A stretch of DNA of 64,000 nt, taken from assembly GCF_963259705.1 (NCBI RefSeq), contig NC_081849.1, forward strand, positions 57,570,093 through 57,634,092. Direction: 5' to 3'. Position numbers and translations under genes: made by a program. Below the pieces are notes generated by a model. The model was not told where the DNA came from, did no database searches, and worked only from the letters and a program-made list of their open reading frames with translations. This DNA is from Myotis daubentonii. Taxonomy: Eukaryota > Chordata > Mammalia > Chiroptera > Vespertilionidae. Below are positions 46,318 to 53,903 of the stretch, in pieces (position 1 is the stretch's first letter; each line of letters begins with the position of its first letter).

Positions 46318-47885
46318 TAATGACATTAATGGGCCAATGGGCTGCCTCCTGACCTGGGATCAAACCCACAATGTAGGTATATGCCCTGATGGGGAGTTGA
46401 ACCCACAACCTTTTGGTGTATGGGGTGACATTCTAACCAACGAGCCACACAGCCAGGGCCACGAATGTTGGTGCTTTATGGTACAGTTGTTTAACTTAGT
46501 CCTGGAAGGTCTGTAGGGGCAATGATAAGTTTAGTATTCCACTCCAAGACTACTGAGCTCATTGCTTTATAACTATTGTGTTTATACAGAGAGATTCATG
46601 ATAAGTTATACTTAGAAAAATATTTCCTTCTTTTAATTTACTTCTTTTTCAAAACTCGCTAGTCTTTTTAGTTTATAGTTTTTGTGGTTTTGAACTAAAG
46701 TAGAATGAATTAACTTGGCTGAACTTTGATGGGTAATTATACATCTGTTAAGAATGATGAACTTGGAAAGTCAATATTTTAAAATTTGAAATTATGTTAT
46801 AATCCATTTGTTTGCTCCATTCATATACTATTCCAAGTGGTGGTCAAGTGTTTTGAGGTTTGTACTACTATTTTTAAATTAGCTATATGGAGACAAATGA
46901 TTTTCCTCCCATTTTTGTTACCTGGAAATGTAGGAGCTGATTTTGAGAATTTTCTCTACAAACTGTTTCTTTACAGATGAAGATATATTTGTTTCTTAGG
47001 TCAAAGGAAAGTACTAAGTACAAAATAGAAATGTTTTCTAAACATGTAGCCAATGATAGACCTGGATTATGATGTCAAAAACCACTGCAGTTGTTTTTTG
47101 GAGTCAGTATAACAAACACTTGGTTACCCAAACTTTTCAGAGGATGGAATAAAATATAACTTTCTGGGGGTTCTTGTATATAATCATTCCAAATCATCAT
47201 TTTTGCATGAATAGAAGACAGGGAATTGGAGCAGATTTTGAGAGATCTTAATTGCCTTTAAGATATCATTATGACACATCAATTATTATTTTCTAGGACT
47301 CTTGTTACCAAAGTTACAGGCTCCCAAACCAATTCATCACCATTTCTACAAACACTATAGCGAATTATTATTGGTTTTCAATTGCTTTGATTCACTCTTT
47401 TTTTTTTTTTACTTAAAAAATATGTTTTTATAGACTTTAGAGACAGAGGAAGGGAGATGGAGAAAAACATCAATTGGCTGCCTCTTGCATGGCCCCAACT
47501 GGGGATTGAGCTGGCAACCCAAGCCCGACCCGGAAACTGGTTGCCTCTTGGTGTATGGGCCAATGCTCAACCAACTGAGACACAACAGCTAGGGGGCTGG
47601 TTCAGTCTTTAAAATCAACTAGTCTTTTCTGGGTTTTGCTTTTGCCTACTTTAATGTGGTAAACAACAAAATATTGCAGTTAATTGAGCTTGCTTTAAAT
47701 GTAGAATATGGGTAAGAGACTAGGAATTTGGAAACCATTCAAATGGCTGAGTTTAGAGAATAAGATGAGATTCTAGTACCTCTTGAGAGTGTCTGAGGAG
47801 GCCTCTTCTCCTTTTTGATGGCAATGGCAAGGTTGGAAGACACTGCAACCAGGAAGAGGCAGAGAGCCAAAGCCGAGTGTAACAT
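34341..47885 (-). CDS. AGR3: AGR3, anterior gradient 3 (complete coding region, 7 coding exons)
   Basis: AGR3 is an ER-luminal thioredoxin-fold protein of the PDI family, paralogue of AGR2, known from ciliated airway epithelium and some tumours. Coding exons on the minus strand: 47780-47885, 43243-43306, 37194-37246, 36590-36666, 36283-36346, 35856-35939, 34341-34390. Together they give 498 nt, 165 residues plus TAA, with AG/GT borders at every junction and no stop or frameshift. In order: signal peptide ([20 protein letters not shown]), [13 protein letters not shown] linker, [17 protein letters not shown] block, redox motif [19 protein letters not shown] helix, [21 protein letters not shown], and the KDEL-like C-terminus QSEL. 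Human AGR3 has 166 residues; here translation must start at the second methionine, because the codon before it is GTG. The redox motif is CQYC where human AGR3 has CQYS. Confidence 0.97.
34774..35185 (+). mobile_element. HeliBat Helitron copy A (AGR3 intron 7)
   Basis: Starts TCCTATCTAATAGAAGCC and ends with the hairpin GTGCACGAATTCATGCACCGG followed by CTCTAA, with A before the start and T after the end, as expected of Helitron insertion between A and T. It is 412 bp and non-autonomous (no Rep/helicase). It carries a CTCF-like core at 34898-34911. Confidence 0.92.
34898..34911 (+). promoter_or_regulatory. CTCF-like core motif in HeliBat A
   Basis: CCACCAGGGGGCAG in the context TGACCACCAGGGGGCAGATG closely fits the CTCF consensus core CCACCAGGGGGCGC. 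Predicted only. Confidence 0.55.
35479..35695 (-). mobile_element. Ves SINE (AGR3 intron 7)
   Basis: Reverse-complement Ves flanked by AGGGTTTGCACTGTTT / AGGATTTGCAGTTTTA, an imperfect duplication. It splits an older MER5/MER20-like relic (about 35360-35780). Confidence 0.9.
35856..35939 (-). CDS. AGR3: AGR3 exon 7
   Basis: This 84-nt exon encodes [20 protein letters not shown] then YEPQDLPI. The acceptor is TTGCAG and the donor GTAAGC. It covers the last strand and loop region of the thioredoxin fold. Confidence 0.95.
36283..36346 (-). CDS. AGR3: AGR3 exon 6
   Basis: This 64-nt exon encodes [20 protein letters not shown] then V, identical in my reading to human AGR3. The acceptor is TCCTAG and the donor GTATGT. 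Confidence 0.96.
36590..36666 (-). CDS. AGR3: AGR3 exon 5
   Basis: This 77-nt exon encodes [20 protein letters not shown] then IMLNLM. Human AGR3 has A for the first residue and K in place of the second N of NNF. The acceptor is CAACAG and the donor GTACTT. Confidence 0.95.
37194..37246 (-). CDS. AGR3: AGR3 exon 4 (redox motif CQYC)
   Basis: This 53-nt exon encodes [17 protein letters not shown], matching AGR2 exon 4 in length and phase. The codon after TAC is TGC (cysteine), giving a full CXXC motif. The acceptor is GTTTAG and the donor GTAATT. Confidence 0.96.
37411..37542. mobile_element. MER5-type hAT relic (AGR3 intron 3)
   Basis: CCAGAACTTTAGCATCACCA...GAAATTCTCAGGCTCCCTCC...ACCTGTAGCTTAAGAAGC follows the MER5 pattern (AGCATCACCTGGGAGC...). 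Diverged. Confidence 0.55.
37543..38932. other. AGR3 intron 3, part without recognised features
   Basis: AT-rich, with a T-rich run at about 37671-37683. The frame at 38465-38686 has no similarity that I recognise and no splice context. Confidence 0.4.
38933..39034. repeat. (CT)n microsatellite with CCTT tail
   Basis: About 32 CT units, then imperfect CCTTCCTCC repeats. Lies directly beside a Ves copy. Confidence 0.97.
39054..39246 (-). mobile_element. Ves SINE (AGR3 intron 3)
   Basis: Reverse-complement Ves: TATCTTTATTGATTTCAGAG at the left, GAGCCACACCAGCCAGGG at the right. An internal deletion has removed part of the head. Confidence 0.9.
39657..40330 (-). mobile_element. HeliBat Helitron copy B with 119-bp tandem repeats (AGR3 intron 3)
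   Basis: On the minus strand it starts TCCTATACTAATAAAAGAG and ends in the hairpin (GTGCACGAATTTCGTGCACC) with CTAG then T. It is 674 bp. The interior is CpG-rich and holds at least two and a half head-to-tail copies of a 119-bp unit (GATCGGG words at 39878 and 39997, GATCAGG at 40116). A TG/G run lies at about 39690-39720. The long open frames here are a by-product of GC richness. It splits an old L1-like sequence. Confidence 0.92.
39878..40165. repeat. 119-bp CpG-rich tandem array inside HeliBat B
   Basis: Words such as TCCCGGGCGACC, GGCACTCACGCCCCC and CCGCTCTC recur at a spacing of exactly 119 bases. The last unit is partial. Confidence 0.88.
40450..40740 (-). repeat. Old L1 fragment (AGR3 intron 3)
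   Basis: GCATTTTGCTTTTTTATCAT...TAAATTTCCAGAAGTCAAAT...CTAGGTCAGAGAGTATGTGC resembles the antisense of old L1 3' regions. Diverged. Confidence 0.45.
40911..41129 (+). mobile_element. Ves SINE with 13-bp target-site duplication (AGR3 intron 3)
   Basis: Well-preserved copy flanked by perfect ATTAGTATTTTGC at 40898-40910 and 41130-41142. Confidence 0.96.
41188..41655 (-). mobile_element. HeliBat Helitron copy C (AGR3 intron 3)
   Basis: On the minus strand it starts TCCTATATAATAAAAGGCC and ends with a hairpin (GCACAATTTCGTGCACTGG) and CTAG, then T. It is 468 bp. The interior differs from A, D, E and F, and no CTCF-like core is seen. Confidence 0.92.
41690..42490 (-). repeat. L1 fragments, antisense (AGR3 intron 3)
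   Basis: CATTCTATTAAATGCCTTTC...ATGATATGTCTCCTTATAAA matches the antisense of L1 ORF2. The part at 41965-42070 (TTGGGTGACATTGGTTAATA) is an L1 3' end like that at 6522-6800. Several fragments, all broken. Confidence 0.55.
42640..42712 (+). repeat. L2 3' end relic (AGR3 intron 3)
   Basis: AACAGTGCCTGGCACATAGC followed by CTCAGTACTAATTTACTGA matches the L2 3' terminus. Confidence 0.6.
42877..43062 (+). mobile_element. Ves SINE (AGR3 intron 3)
   Basis: Head CCCTGGCCAGTGTAGCTTAG, tail AATATCAATAAAAATATTTT. Lies about 180 bp downstream of AGR3 exon 3. Confidence 0.92.
43243..43306 (-). CDS. AGR3: AGR3 exon 3
   Basis: This 64-nt exon encodes [20 protein letters not shown] followed by K and the start of a serine codon. 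The acceptor is TTCTAG and the donor GTAAAA. Same length and phase as AGR2 exon 3. A HeliBat copy lies about 136 bp upstream of its acceptor. Confidence 0.96.
43442..43692 (+). mobile_element. HeliBat Helitron copy D (AGR3 intron 2)
   Basis: A short copy (about 250 bp). The start (TCTCTCTATATAAAAGCC) is a little degenerate; the end GTGCACTGGGCCTCTAG then T is canonical. It carries two CTCF-like cores facing each other (43523-43536 plus, 43553-43566 minus). Confidence 0.85.
43523..43566. promoter_or_regulatory. Facing pair of CTCF-like cores in HeliBat D
   Basis: CCACCAGGGGGCAG on the plus strand (43523-43536) and the identical core on the minus strand (43553-43566), separated by 16 bp and set in a larger imperfect inverted repeat. 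Predicted only. Confidence 0.55.
43765..43830 (+). repeat. L2 3' end relic (AGR3 intron 2)
   Basis: GAACCCAGTAAGTTCTCAAT then AAATGTTATTATTAG resembles an L2 or MIR 3' end. Short. Confidence 0.45.
44515..45100 (-). repeat. Old L1 3' region, antisense (AGR3 intron 2)
   Basis: GTATTAAAATATAATTCACA...GTTGTACAACCATCACTATA...AATATTATTCCATGGTATGG...GAGTAGAATTGCTGGGTCAC is the well-known antisense of an L1M-type 3' region. Diverged, no frame. Confidence 0.75.
45345..45761 (-). mobile_element. HeliBat Helitron copy E, 3' end missing (AGR3 intron 2)
   Basis: On the minus strand the 5' end is canonical (TCCTATATAATAAAAGCC) and the first 300 bp parallel copy A. It then continues into a different HeliBat-type interior (GACTGGTGAGCGCTGCTGCA, related to copy F) and stops without hairpin or CTAG, so the inner boundary is approximate. 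It carries a CTCF-like core with one mismatch (45624-45637). Confidence 0.85.
45624..45637 (-). promoter_or_regulatory. CTCF-like core motif in HeliBat E
   Basis: CCACCAAGGGGCAG on the minus strand; one base differs from the cores in A, D and F. Confidence 0.4.
46254..46459 (-). mobile_element. Ves SINE with short GA expansion (AGR3 intron 2)
   Basis: Reverse-complement Ves. The GA run is at about 46286-46314, followed by a duplicated GACATTAAT word. The head GAGCCACACAGCCAGGGCC is at the right. Confidence 0.88.
46460..47410. other. AGR3 intron 2, part without recognised features
   Basis: AT-rich, with no recognised repeat or exon. Confidence 0.4.
47411..47595 (-). mobile_element. Ves SINE (AGR3 intron 2)
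   Basis: Reverse-complement, diverged copy about 185 bp downstream of exon 2. TATGTTTTTATAGACTTTAG is at the left, GAGACACAACAGCTAGGGG at the right. Confidence 0.85.
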
Positions 47886-47915
47886 CACGTGTTCTTGAGA
47901 ATCCCGCCGATGAAG
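47780..47915 (-). CDS. AGR3: AGR3 exon 2 (start codon, signal peptide)
   Basis: The acceptor ACCTAG is followed by 30 nt of 5' UTR and the ATG at 47885-47883; the donor is GTACTA. It encodes 35 residues plus one base. The codon directly before the ATG is GTG, where human AGR3 has the first of two methionines. Confidence 0.95.
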
Positions 47916-48834
47916 CTAGGTGGTAGAAAAGAATGTTCAGAAGCTAGTAGGTTACTTCAAGCAGTCATTTAAGAATCAGACAGCTTGCTCTGCTTGTGTG
48001 AGTTGACATGGTACAACCCCCCAGAACTTTCATTCACTTGCTATTTATAAAATATTTTAAAAATGCTATCAACTCAATAATGTCCACTTGGTGAAAAGCC
48101 ACATTCTGGGCATGCTGGGAGCAGTACAATGATGTTTAAAGAAAACTGATCGGGGCACTCAAAGCTCACATCTGACTGTGTTTCAGTGCTCACAGCATTA
48201 CAGTGAAGCTCATATAAGATCAAGTTTATTAAAGGCCTTTCAACTCTAAAGTGCAATGCAAAGGTGATGTGTGGGCATGCATATTCATTTGATTCTTCTT
48301 GATCTCTGTGCCAAGATAATAAGATTAGGCATGAACACTTATTGCTTACAATTGAGTTCAGAGGGAAAAATAGAATATGGAGATTCTTGTTTTTCAGGTC
48401 TTCTGTAGTCATTCATCATTTTCATTCTTCCATCAGTGACTCAGCCTTTTGCCCTTCAGCTTACAAACCAGCTCTTTTAGAAATCAAATTTATTGTCACA
48501 TGGTTATAAATTAAATATATGTGTAAAGAAGAACAGGCTTGTTGCATCTATAGTTATTCCTTGGTTAGCTAGGATTCAAGTGGATTTTTAAGTCAATGTA
48601 CTGTTCCTTATACTCTGCACGTTAAGATATAATCAAAAGTCTAGAGTTGGATCTAAGCTGGACTTCAACCACTTGATTAATATCTTACATGATATGTTTA
48701 ATGCTTGTTAGATGTACACTTTCAGCATTTATAGCATATAAAACCCACGTGAAAAGTAGTTAACATGTGTGCAGTTTTGAAATCACTGTAAAATATAAAA
48801 TAAATGTACAGACATCTTTCATGTTTATTTAAAA

Positions 48835-49204
48835 CTAGAGGCCTGGTGTATGGAATTTGTGCACTTGGCGGGGGGGTGTCCCTCGGTCTGGCCTTTGCCT
48901 TCTCCCAGTCCGGGACCTCTCAGGGGATATCCGACTGATGGCTTAGGCCTGGGGAGTTGGCCTAAGTTGGCAGCCAGACATCCTTAGTGCTGCTGTGGAG
49001 GCAGGAGAAGCTCCTGCCACTGCTGCTGAGCTCACCAGCTGTGAGCCTGGCTTCTGACCGAGCAGCGCTCCTCCTGTGGGAGTGCACTGACCACCAGGGC
49101 CAGTTCCTGTGTCGAGTGTCTGCCCCCTGGTGGTCAGTGTATGTCATAGTGACCGGTTGTTCCGCTGTTTGGTCAGTTTGCATATTAGCCTTTTATTATA
49201 TAGA
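48835..49204 (-). mobile_element. HeliBat Helitron copy F (AGR3 intron 1)
   Basis: On the minus strand it starts TCTATATAATAAAAGGC (after A) and ends in a decayed hairpin and CTAG (before T). It is 370 bp. It carries one perfect CTCF-like core (49120-49133) and a second damaged one (from 49091). Confidence 0.9.
49120..49133 (-). promoter_or_regulatory. CTCF-like core motif in HeliBat F
   Basis: CCACCAGGGGGCAG on the minus strand, in a context (ACTGACCACCAGGGGGCAG) shared with copies A and D. Predicted only. Confidence 0.55.
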
Positions 49205-50915
49205 TTCCTTCAGAGCAGTTTTCCTGTTGACTTACATTATTTACTAGTGAATTCCCCACCAAAATAAGAGAATGACCAGTTTGCAATTCTGCACAAACAT
49301 GAATATTGCTATATGTAATTGTATTAGGCATTGTGGAAAATTGAAAGATTAATAAGACAAATGCACCTTAAAATAACTTACTGTTTGACAGTGTTAAAGG
49401 TTCATTATATATTATAGCAATCATAGTCATGGAGAGAACAGTTTGGTGGTGGGAAGTTTATAGATTCTAGGGTTCTCTAGACATTTCCTTATTCCTCTCA
49501 TCTAGTATCTTTTCCTTGTCAGTGGTCTCTCCCTGCAGTCCCCCTCTATTTAAATCAATTCCCTTCCTAATCTGCAATGAACCCATTTTTTTTTTATTTC
49601 TTTGGCCTTAATTATTAAAAAACCCTGTTAAAAAAGGAACCACGGTGCCTGATAAGAATGACAAGTCAGGTTCTTGTAAGTTATTAATACCATAAAGCAT
49701 TCAGAATGCCTTCTTGTACCTCAAGGACTGGTCATCTTATACCTTAAAGACTGAAACAAAGGGAAGGCAGATTTTAGTAGGGGAAAGAGGCTGCTGAATC
49801 TGGACCACAGAGTCCGAGTTGGGGCGAGTAGTCTCTGTCAGGCTGAAAATGGCAGCAGGGAAATTGAAGCAACCCTGACCCAGTGACCTCTCAAAATGTC
49901 TATGATTGAGTGACAAGAGGCTCAAAACACCCTGAAATTCTATGTAAAGTTTTATGGGCCTCAGTTCACTTTCCTGGGGAAGATCTGCCTGAAGACCTGC
50001 CTGAAGATTCTCCCAAGGGTCTTGGATAGAAAGCAGAGTTAGGGAAAGCTAATCTGGAGGCAGCATCAGGAATGGTTCTCATAGGTAGAGACAGATGCAT
50101 AGGTGAAATCTGTATTGAAACAGAGAAAGTGTAACTTCATGCCTTCTTGACTGAGAGCTGCCAAGTTTATAGTAGCATGGGAATCACACTTCTCTTTTCA
50201 TATTTCAAGTTATTATGTATTACTGTTAAAGACAGTAAAAAATAATCAAAATATTGAATTTTTGTTTTACATTCTCTGGTGAAAGAATGTAAAATAGATA
50301 TGAAATATATTCTATGATAAAGCTGATCAATTTATATATTGTTATTTTTGGACAAATATGTTTTCCTTGGGAAAACAGAATGCTGACTACTGAGGGTTCC
50401 CTAACCCCAGGTGCAAGGTTAAGCTGCTCGGGGAACCAATGAAAATGCCATGGTTACAGCCTTACGGCAGCCTACAGCAATGCACTCAGGAGGCAATAAC
50501 CTGATGTCTACAATTAGATGTTATAAACATTGGCCAGTGAGCATCTTATGACACCAATATTTTACTTTTCAAAAGTAAGTTAACATAAGTCATTTACTTA
50601 GATGTCATATAAAATTTCTATTTTAAAAATAAAACATTTAAAAAGCAACAGGGAAAAACAAGTGTTACTTGTCGCATACTTTTTTTGAAGGATCATTTTT
50701 GGTCAATGCTAGTTTATTACAGTATCATTAATAAAGAAAATAAAAGTGTGAAGCCAGCAAAGGAAACCCAGTGCCTTAAAAGAAAAATATACAATTGCAT
50801 GGAATGTTCCCTACCCTTTACTGAAGCTCTCATTGTGGAATAGCAATACGTGGAACACTTAAGCATAGCAGAGCTTGGCCACTGGTTAAATAATCGAGAA
50901 ACTTCGCTTGCTTAC
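49205..50915 (-). other. AGR3 intron 1, upstream part
   Basis: Unique-looking sequence. No extra exon or clear repeat recognised. This may hold promoter-proximal regulatory DNA. Confidence 0.4.
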
Positions 50916-50956
50916 CTGAACTAGCCAGGGCTCTCGCTGGAAGTGTATTCTGGATG
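50916..50956 (-). other. AGR3: AGR3 non-coding exon 1 (predicted)
   Basis: A short GC-balanced stretch ends in a consensus donor (TTCAG|GTAAGC, border 50916/50915) and begins about 30 bp below a TATA box. Joining it to the exon 2 acceptor at 47915 gives a 5' UTR of about 70 nt and a 3.0 kb first intron. The 5' end is estimated from the TATA distance. Confidence 0.7.
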
Positions 50957-50980
50957 TTTCTGGTTAAAAATGGGCGTGGA

Positions 50981-51030
50981 TTTATAGACCCAGACAAGCA
51001 CCCACACCCACACCCCTGACCTGCAGCCGC
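50981..51030 (-). promoter_or_regulatory. AGR3 core promoter with TATA box
   Basis: On the minus strand TATAAA lies at 50986-50981 in the context GGGTCTATAAATCCACGCCC. Directly above is a GT box (GGTGTGGGTGTGGGTG, about 51012-50997) typical of KLF/SP sites. A half site GTTTCCATG (51044-51036) lies a little further up. Confidence 0.7.
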
Positions 51031-51231
51031 ACCTGCATGGAAACAAGAGCACATTCACCTGCAAACTTACAAAAACAGGCTTGTCTGAAGAACCCGGGAC
51101 CCCTCTCCAGTTCTCATGCTCCTCATGCTAAAACCTCTTCTCTTGTTCTCCAAATTCAGATTGAGTGTCCTTATAAAATGAGGCCAAATACAACCTTTGG
51201 TTTTGTTTTTTTTTTCCTCTTCTACCTTTTA

Positions 51232-51245
51232 CTTCCCATGGTAAC
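51232..51245. promoter_or_regulatory. RFX X-box-like palindrome above AGR3
   Basis: GTTACCATGGGAAG (minus strand) fits the X-box pattern GTTNCCNNGGNAAC at nine of ten fixed positions. It lies about 280 bp upstream of the predicted AGR3 start. RFX2/RFX3 act through X-boxes in genes of ciliated cells, and AGR3 is known from ciliated airway cells, so the placement is sensible. Binding is inferred. Confidence 0.5.
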
Positions 51246-51713
51246 TTAATGTTTGGTTGGAGTTCAACACCAGAAAAAAAAATCAGGGGGAAGAAAGGAG
51301 CTGGTCTGAATGCAGGAGCTGTGTGTACACCATTGTTCTCCATGAAAGCTCAGCGAGGCTTGCAGATTAGATATAAAGCAAACAGAAATTCCTAAGGCAG
51401 GAATGCAATTAACAGCTAAAGCGACCGGGTCCTTTTTAACCGAGAGAGAAAAGAAAATGCTGTTTTAAAATTCAACATTTTTATAATTTGAATACTCTGT
51501 ACAGTCTTTCTAGAAAACCCTTTTCCTTACTCTGCAAAAAAAAAGAAAAAAGGCAATTAGATAAGTGTGATTATATTTATCTGTTAGATGTAAATTTTTT
51601 TTATAATTAAGCCATAATTATGGTCCAACATCTTCCAAGTATAGAGTTGAATCAAAACAAAAAGTAAAATTCTTTTTCCCCTTCAGTACTGAGTTTCCTT
51701 GGGCACCCCACCC

Positions 51714-51714
<1 letters not shown>

Positions 51715-51769
<55 letters not shown>

Positions 51770-51775
51770 ACACAC
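51715..51775. repeat. (CA)n microsatellite
   Basis: About 28 CA units with one interruption near the right end, about 760 bp above AGR3. Confidence 0.97.
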
Positions 51776-51830
51776 CTCTCAAGTTCCACTTCCCCAAGTT
51801 AATCACTGTTAAAACGATCTAGGGTAGGGT

Positions 51831-52146
51831 TACCAAATCTGCCCCATCTGTTTTTGGGCAATGCAGGAGCTAAGAATTATTTTTACATTTTTAAATGGTT
51901 GGTTGGGGGGGGATCAAAGGAAGAATAATATTTTGTGACATGTGAAAATTACATGGAATTGAAATTTCAGTGTCCATAGTGGAGATTACTGGATGGAACC
52001 CAGCCGTGTTCCTTTCCTTAGGTTTTGCGTATGGCAATGTCTGCAGAGTAACTGCAATGCTGAGTCCTAGGACAGGGACTGTGTGTCCTGCACGCCCTAA
52101 AATATTCAGTCTGGCCTTTTACAGAAAATGTTTGCTGATCCCTAAT
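51831..52146. mobile_element. hAT-Charlie-type relic
   Basis: AGGGTTACCAAATCTGCCCC...TACTGGATGGAACCCAGCCG...CCCTAAAATATTCAGTCTGG...TTACAGAAAATGTTTGCTGA...TCCCTA follows the common mammalian Charlie-type MITE whose ends read CAGGGTTGGCAAACT. Old. Confidence 0.65.
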
Positions 52147-52164
52147 CAAGGATATTGTTCCATA

Positions 52165-52245
52165 AATTTTTCTTTCTTCTCTTCTTCCCTTCTCTTCCTC
52201 CCTTGATTTTCTCCTCCCTCCTTCCTCTCTTTCTCTCCTTTTGTC
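52165..52245. repeat. Polypyrimidine tract
   Basis: About 80 bases of almost pure C/T with mixed TTCT/CCTTC words. Confidence 0.85.
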
Positions 52246-53054
52246 TAATTACTCGATATATTAACAAATGCACTGCTAAAGAGGGGTGATGCTGGTCTTG
52301 CTTCTGACATTGAAGTGAGTGTGCCTCCAGTATTTTAACTTTGGACATAGTGCGGGTCTGATTGCCCCTGTTAAGAAAGGAGCCATTAGGTGTTCCTATG
52401 CTACACCTCTCAAAATCGGGAATGCTGGATTTTGTTCTCTATAGATGGACAAATGGGTTTTCTCATTTCACATAGGATATGTATAGTTTTCCTCACTGAA
52501 CCTTCCTCTGATCCCGAGAGGAACCCCGCATCGCCGGGTTGTAGTATTCTAGTTCTATGCCCCTGACTTGTGGATTTTTAAGATTCTGCTTCCTTTCTTA
52601 TGAAGGACTCTCAAAGGGAACCTTCCTGGGACAGGCTATTCAAGTGGAATTCTACCTGCTGAAGGTTAATGAACTTGACCTACAATTTTAATTTGAAGTC
52701 CAGAATTTGCAAAGCGAGGAGTGAGCTGGGCAGTGATTCACGTTTTCCTCTTTCAGAGGAGGGTGGGAACGCTTTCACCTTGTTTTTGACTGGGAGCGGA
52801 TTACAGAAAAATCTCAAAAATGCCTGACCTCCCTGTTCAGCTCCTGACATATTATTTATCTTAGTGGATGATGAGATGAGAATGGGAAAGAAGTCAAGTA
52901 TCTGAGGGGTAGTGAGACTAGGTCCCATGGTGTCTGAGCTGATTGATCAACATCATTGATTCTCTCCCACTAGTGTGACCGTGTCATGTATTTTCTAAAC
53001 CAAGGCAACTTTGAGATTAAAAAGAGGTAATAAAATTGATTGGAATTACATAAG
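52246..53054. other. Upstream flank, no gene recognised
   Basis: No exon-like structure or known repeat seen. Confidence 0.4.
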
Positions 53055-53271
53055 TTTTTAAAAGAATTTATTTTTAGAGAGAGAAGAAGGAAGAGGAAGA
53101 GAGAGAGAAAAAACACATTGATATAAGAGTGAAACATTGATGGGCTGCCTCCTGCATCCCCCCTACTGGGGATCAGGCCTGCAACCCAGGCCTGTGCCTT
53201 GACTAAGAATTGGGCCAGAACCTTACAGCGCACAGGATGATGCCCAACTAACTGAGCCACACCGGCCAGGG
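53055..53271 (-). mobile_element. Ves SINE
   Basis: Reverse-complement Ves, diverged on the A-rich side, with head GAGCCACACCGGCCAGGG at the right. Confidence 0.88.
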
Positions 53272-53688
53272 TGAGTTACAACATTTTAAAATAATATTTG
53301 AAATATGTGTAGGTCAGGCAAAACTGTTTTTGTACTATAATAGATCACAAATAGTTCTCTTAGAGATTATTCTTAACTAAAAAAATTTAAAAGTACTACA
53401 TGTACATTATGTCAAAAATTAAAAAATTATTCTTTGTATATGTTTATGTTAATTAGTTTCTTAACCATGCTTGTCTCTAATACCAGGTGGCTGGCATTTT
53501 TTTCTGAGTATTTTTCTAGTATTATCAGTCTTTTATTTTTCCAATGAGGTCTTATATTTACTTTTTCATAAAATTGCCTGCAGTCATCTACAAAGTTGTC
53601 CTTATGGTAAGTATATTTGGGATTTTCATCAGCTTCAATTGGCACTTCTCTGTAGACCATACTATTTTTAATTAAGAAAACACTCTTG

Positions 53689-53903
53689 CCTGGCCAGTGT
53701 AGCTCAGTGGTTGAGCATCCACCTATGAACCAGGAGGTCACGGTTTGATTCCTGGTCAGGGCACATGACCGGGTTGTGAGCTCGGTCCCCAGTGGGGGGC
53801 GTGCAAGAGGCAGCTGATCAATGTTTCTCTCTCATCATTGATATTTCTACTATTCTCTGCCTCTCCCTTTCTGAAATCAATAAAAAAATATTTTTTAAAA
53901 AAG
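53689..53903 (+). mobile_element. Ves SINE with near-perfect target duplication
   Basis: Head CCTGGCCAGTGTAGCTCAGT. Flanks GAAAACACTCTTG and GAAAATACTCTTT differ by two bases. Confidence 0.93.

Noticed and set aside
50830..51054. Minus-strand 74-codon frame over the AGR3 promoter
   Set aside because: It crosses the TATA box and the exon 1 donor. It is not translated in the AGR3 model.
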